A DNA stretch of 64,000 nucleotides from contig LLEY01000066.1 of NCBI GenBank assembly GCA_001414485.1, forward strand, positions 186,001 through 250,000. The letters run 5' to 3'. How positions within the stretch are numbered: position 1 is the stretch's first letter; every line of letters begins with the position of its first letter. Positions 62,931 through 64,000 of this stretch are shown here, piece by piece. The stretch is from Calycina herbarum (Eukaryota > Ascomycota > Leotiomycetes > Helotiales > Pezizellaceae). The notes below the pieces were generated by a model that did not search any database, had not been told where the DNA came from, and worked only from the letters and a program-made list of their open reading frames with translations. The position numbers and the translations under genes are program-made.

Positions 62931-64000
62931 TACTAGAAGAGCATTTCATCTGATCTTTGTAGGTACCTGGTCTGTGTGGGGCTCAAAATTTGCCCTCTCT
63001 TCTTCTTTTTGGTTTTGGTATTGACGGAATCACTGGCAACGGAGCTCAAAATCTGATGTTTGAAGGATAAACATAATGGTTGAATGACAAGGCGCTCAAC
63101 AATTTTCTTGGATATGGTCATGGAGAAAAAGGAGGTAGGCGCCAGAACCTTACCATATGTAGCGGTCACGAGTATGAGCTAAATGCAAGGGCAACTCAAT
63201 ATTCGACTATAAGGTACAGCTGCCTTGAACACTGCATGAGACGTAAATCGTCCACCGACAAGTAAAGGGCCTTATTTTCCATTCGTCGCCTTCCATAGAG
63301 AACATTCCGACGTCCTACTAGGCAACTTGACCCCTCCAATTATGGGGGTTTTCCCCCTCAGGACAGGAAAGACCAAGTACTGATGTAGGCGATCCTATTT
63401 GTGGATGCCTGTTGCATGTGGGGTTGAGGAACCTGGGAAATTTGATTTGATGGGTTCATTTAGCTCGTATCTCCCAAAATTGTTAAGTGATCTATTTTGA
63501 ATCAGCAGTATTATAGGATTTGACGGTAAAAGCAACGCGATATTTCCAATAAATTGAAAGCATCAAATAAGCTTGTAATTATATAATCTAAAGGCATCTT
63601 ATACATCTTGGCTGTGCATCATTTCATGTTTTCTATTTGTAGATCTCGCAGTCTTCCTCGGATTCTGTGTCATATCGTGCCAGTAAGGTCTCTTTCGGTA
63701 AGCTTTGAGTATTGATTGAGACTTTCGTGTGATTCTGTGGTCTCCAGAGCTAGCAGTGGTTTAGAATACAACTATACTTGACGCAATTGGGGTTACTGGT
63801 GCAGTAAGAACATTTACTTTGGTTAAGGGTTGTTCAAAACGGGATACGTACTTGAAGCTCTTGAAACTACGATTTCTTGGAGAGAGAATCATCACTTCGT
63901 CAATTCTTTCTTGAGGGTCAGACTACATGGAACGTTTCGCAAGTTTCATTTATCTGACGTGAATCGAGAGACGAGTACCGGAAACAGGTCTAAATAACTG
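62931..64000. other. Normal-composition flank, no recognised gene
   Basis: 1.07 kb with ordinary base composition. A minus-strand frame at 62933-63169 (78 codons) includes LAPTSFFSMTISKKIVERLV, which loosely recalls the RPISLLSxxSKxxERL block of non-LTR reverse transcriptases; this is a weak resemblance and the frame is not supported by flanking motifs. The plus-strand frame at 63080-63265 is antisense to it. After 63270 I see neither coding structure nor an RNA gene. Confidence 0.4.

Noticed and set aside
62933..63265. Possible non-LTR reverse transcriptase fragment
   Set aside because: One block only loosely resembles an RT motif and no adjacent motif was found; kept as a remark, not called as a gene.

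Overview
This window looks like nuclear DNA of a filamentous ascomycete (Pezizomycotina). Three things point there: multi-exon genes with 42-67 bp GT-AG introns, fungal protein families (an NB-ARC/TPR NLR, an AsaB/GA4-desaturase-like protein, an amidase), and long AT-rich blocks of transposons mutated in the pattern of repeat-induced point mutation (RIP: CpA/TpG turned into TpA, Trp and Gln codons turned into stops). I cannot name the species.

Layout. 1-5480 is a nested AT-rich block: a minus-strand chromovirus inside a plus-strand chromovirus inside a pogo-type DNA transposon. 5483-13447 is a gene island of normal composition: a two-exon membrane-anchored hypothetical gene (minus), a head-to-head NB-ARC/TPR NLR pseudogene (plus), a five-exon AsaB-like gene (minus) and a small hypothetical gene (minus). 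13448-15869 is a complete pogo/Fot1-like element with 40-bp identical inverted ends. 16141-18644 is an amidase-signature gene with in-frame stops. 18645-19870 is transitional with no convincing gene. 19871-61971 is one large transposon block. 61974-62930 is AT-rich with low-complexity repeats, and from about 62930 to 64000 the DNA returns to normal composition without a recognisable gene.

The large block can be taken apart by target-site duplications. A pogo element (24363-26206 plus 61956-61971; 1,860 bp when rejoined, the same length as a complete sister copy) was split by a Ty3/Gypsy element B (TSD CTACT). B was split by a chromovirus A4 (39694-61395, TSD GCTAG) and by a minus-strand chromovirus A3. 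A4 was itself split by a Tc1/mariner element (43799-45161), a second Gypsy family C (46966-52862, TSD TTAGA) and a minus-strand chromovirus A5 (53603-60901, TSD ACGCT). A3 carries a pogo element (32748-34607) and a solo LTR (35633-35994, TSD AATAG). The B copy at 26207-31727 has two LTRs but unmatched flanks, and part of B is present twice; this fits recombination between two nested B copies.

None of the transposons appears able to move by itself: every transposase and polymerase I read is interrupted by many stops, and RT and DDE catalytic residues are changed. The likely working genes are the AsaB-like gene, the hypothetical membrane gene and perhaps the small gene; the NLR and amidase look like decaying genes beside RIP-affected DNA. 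I found no prokaryote-style system, CRISPR array or rRNA, and no tRNA that I could recognise by eye.
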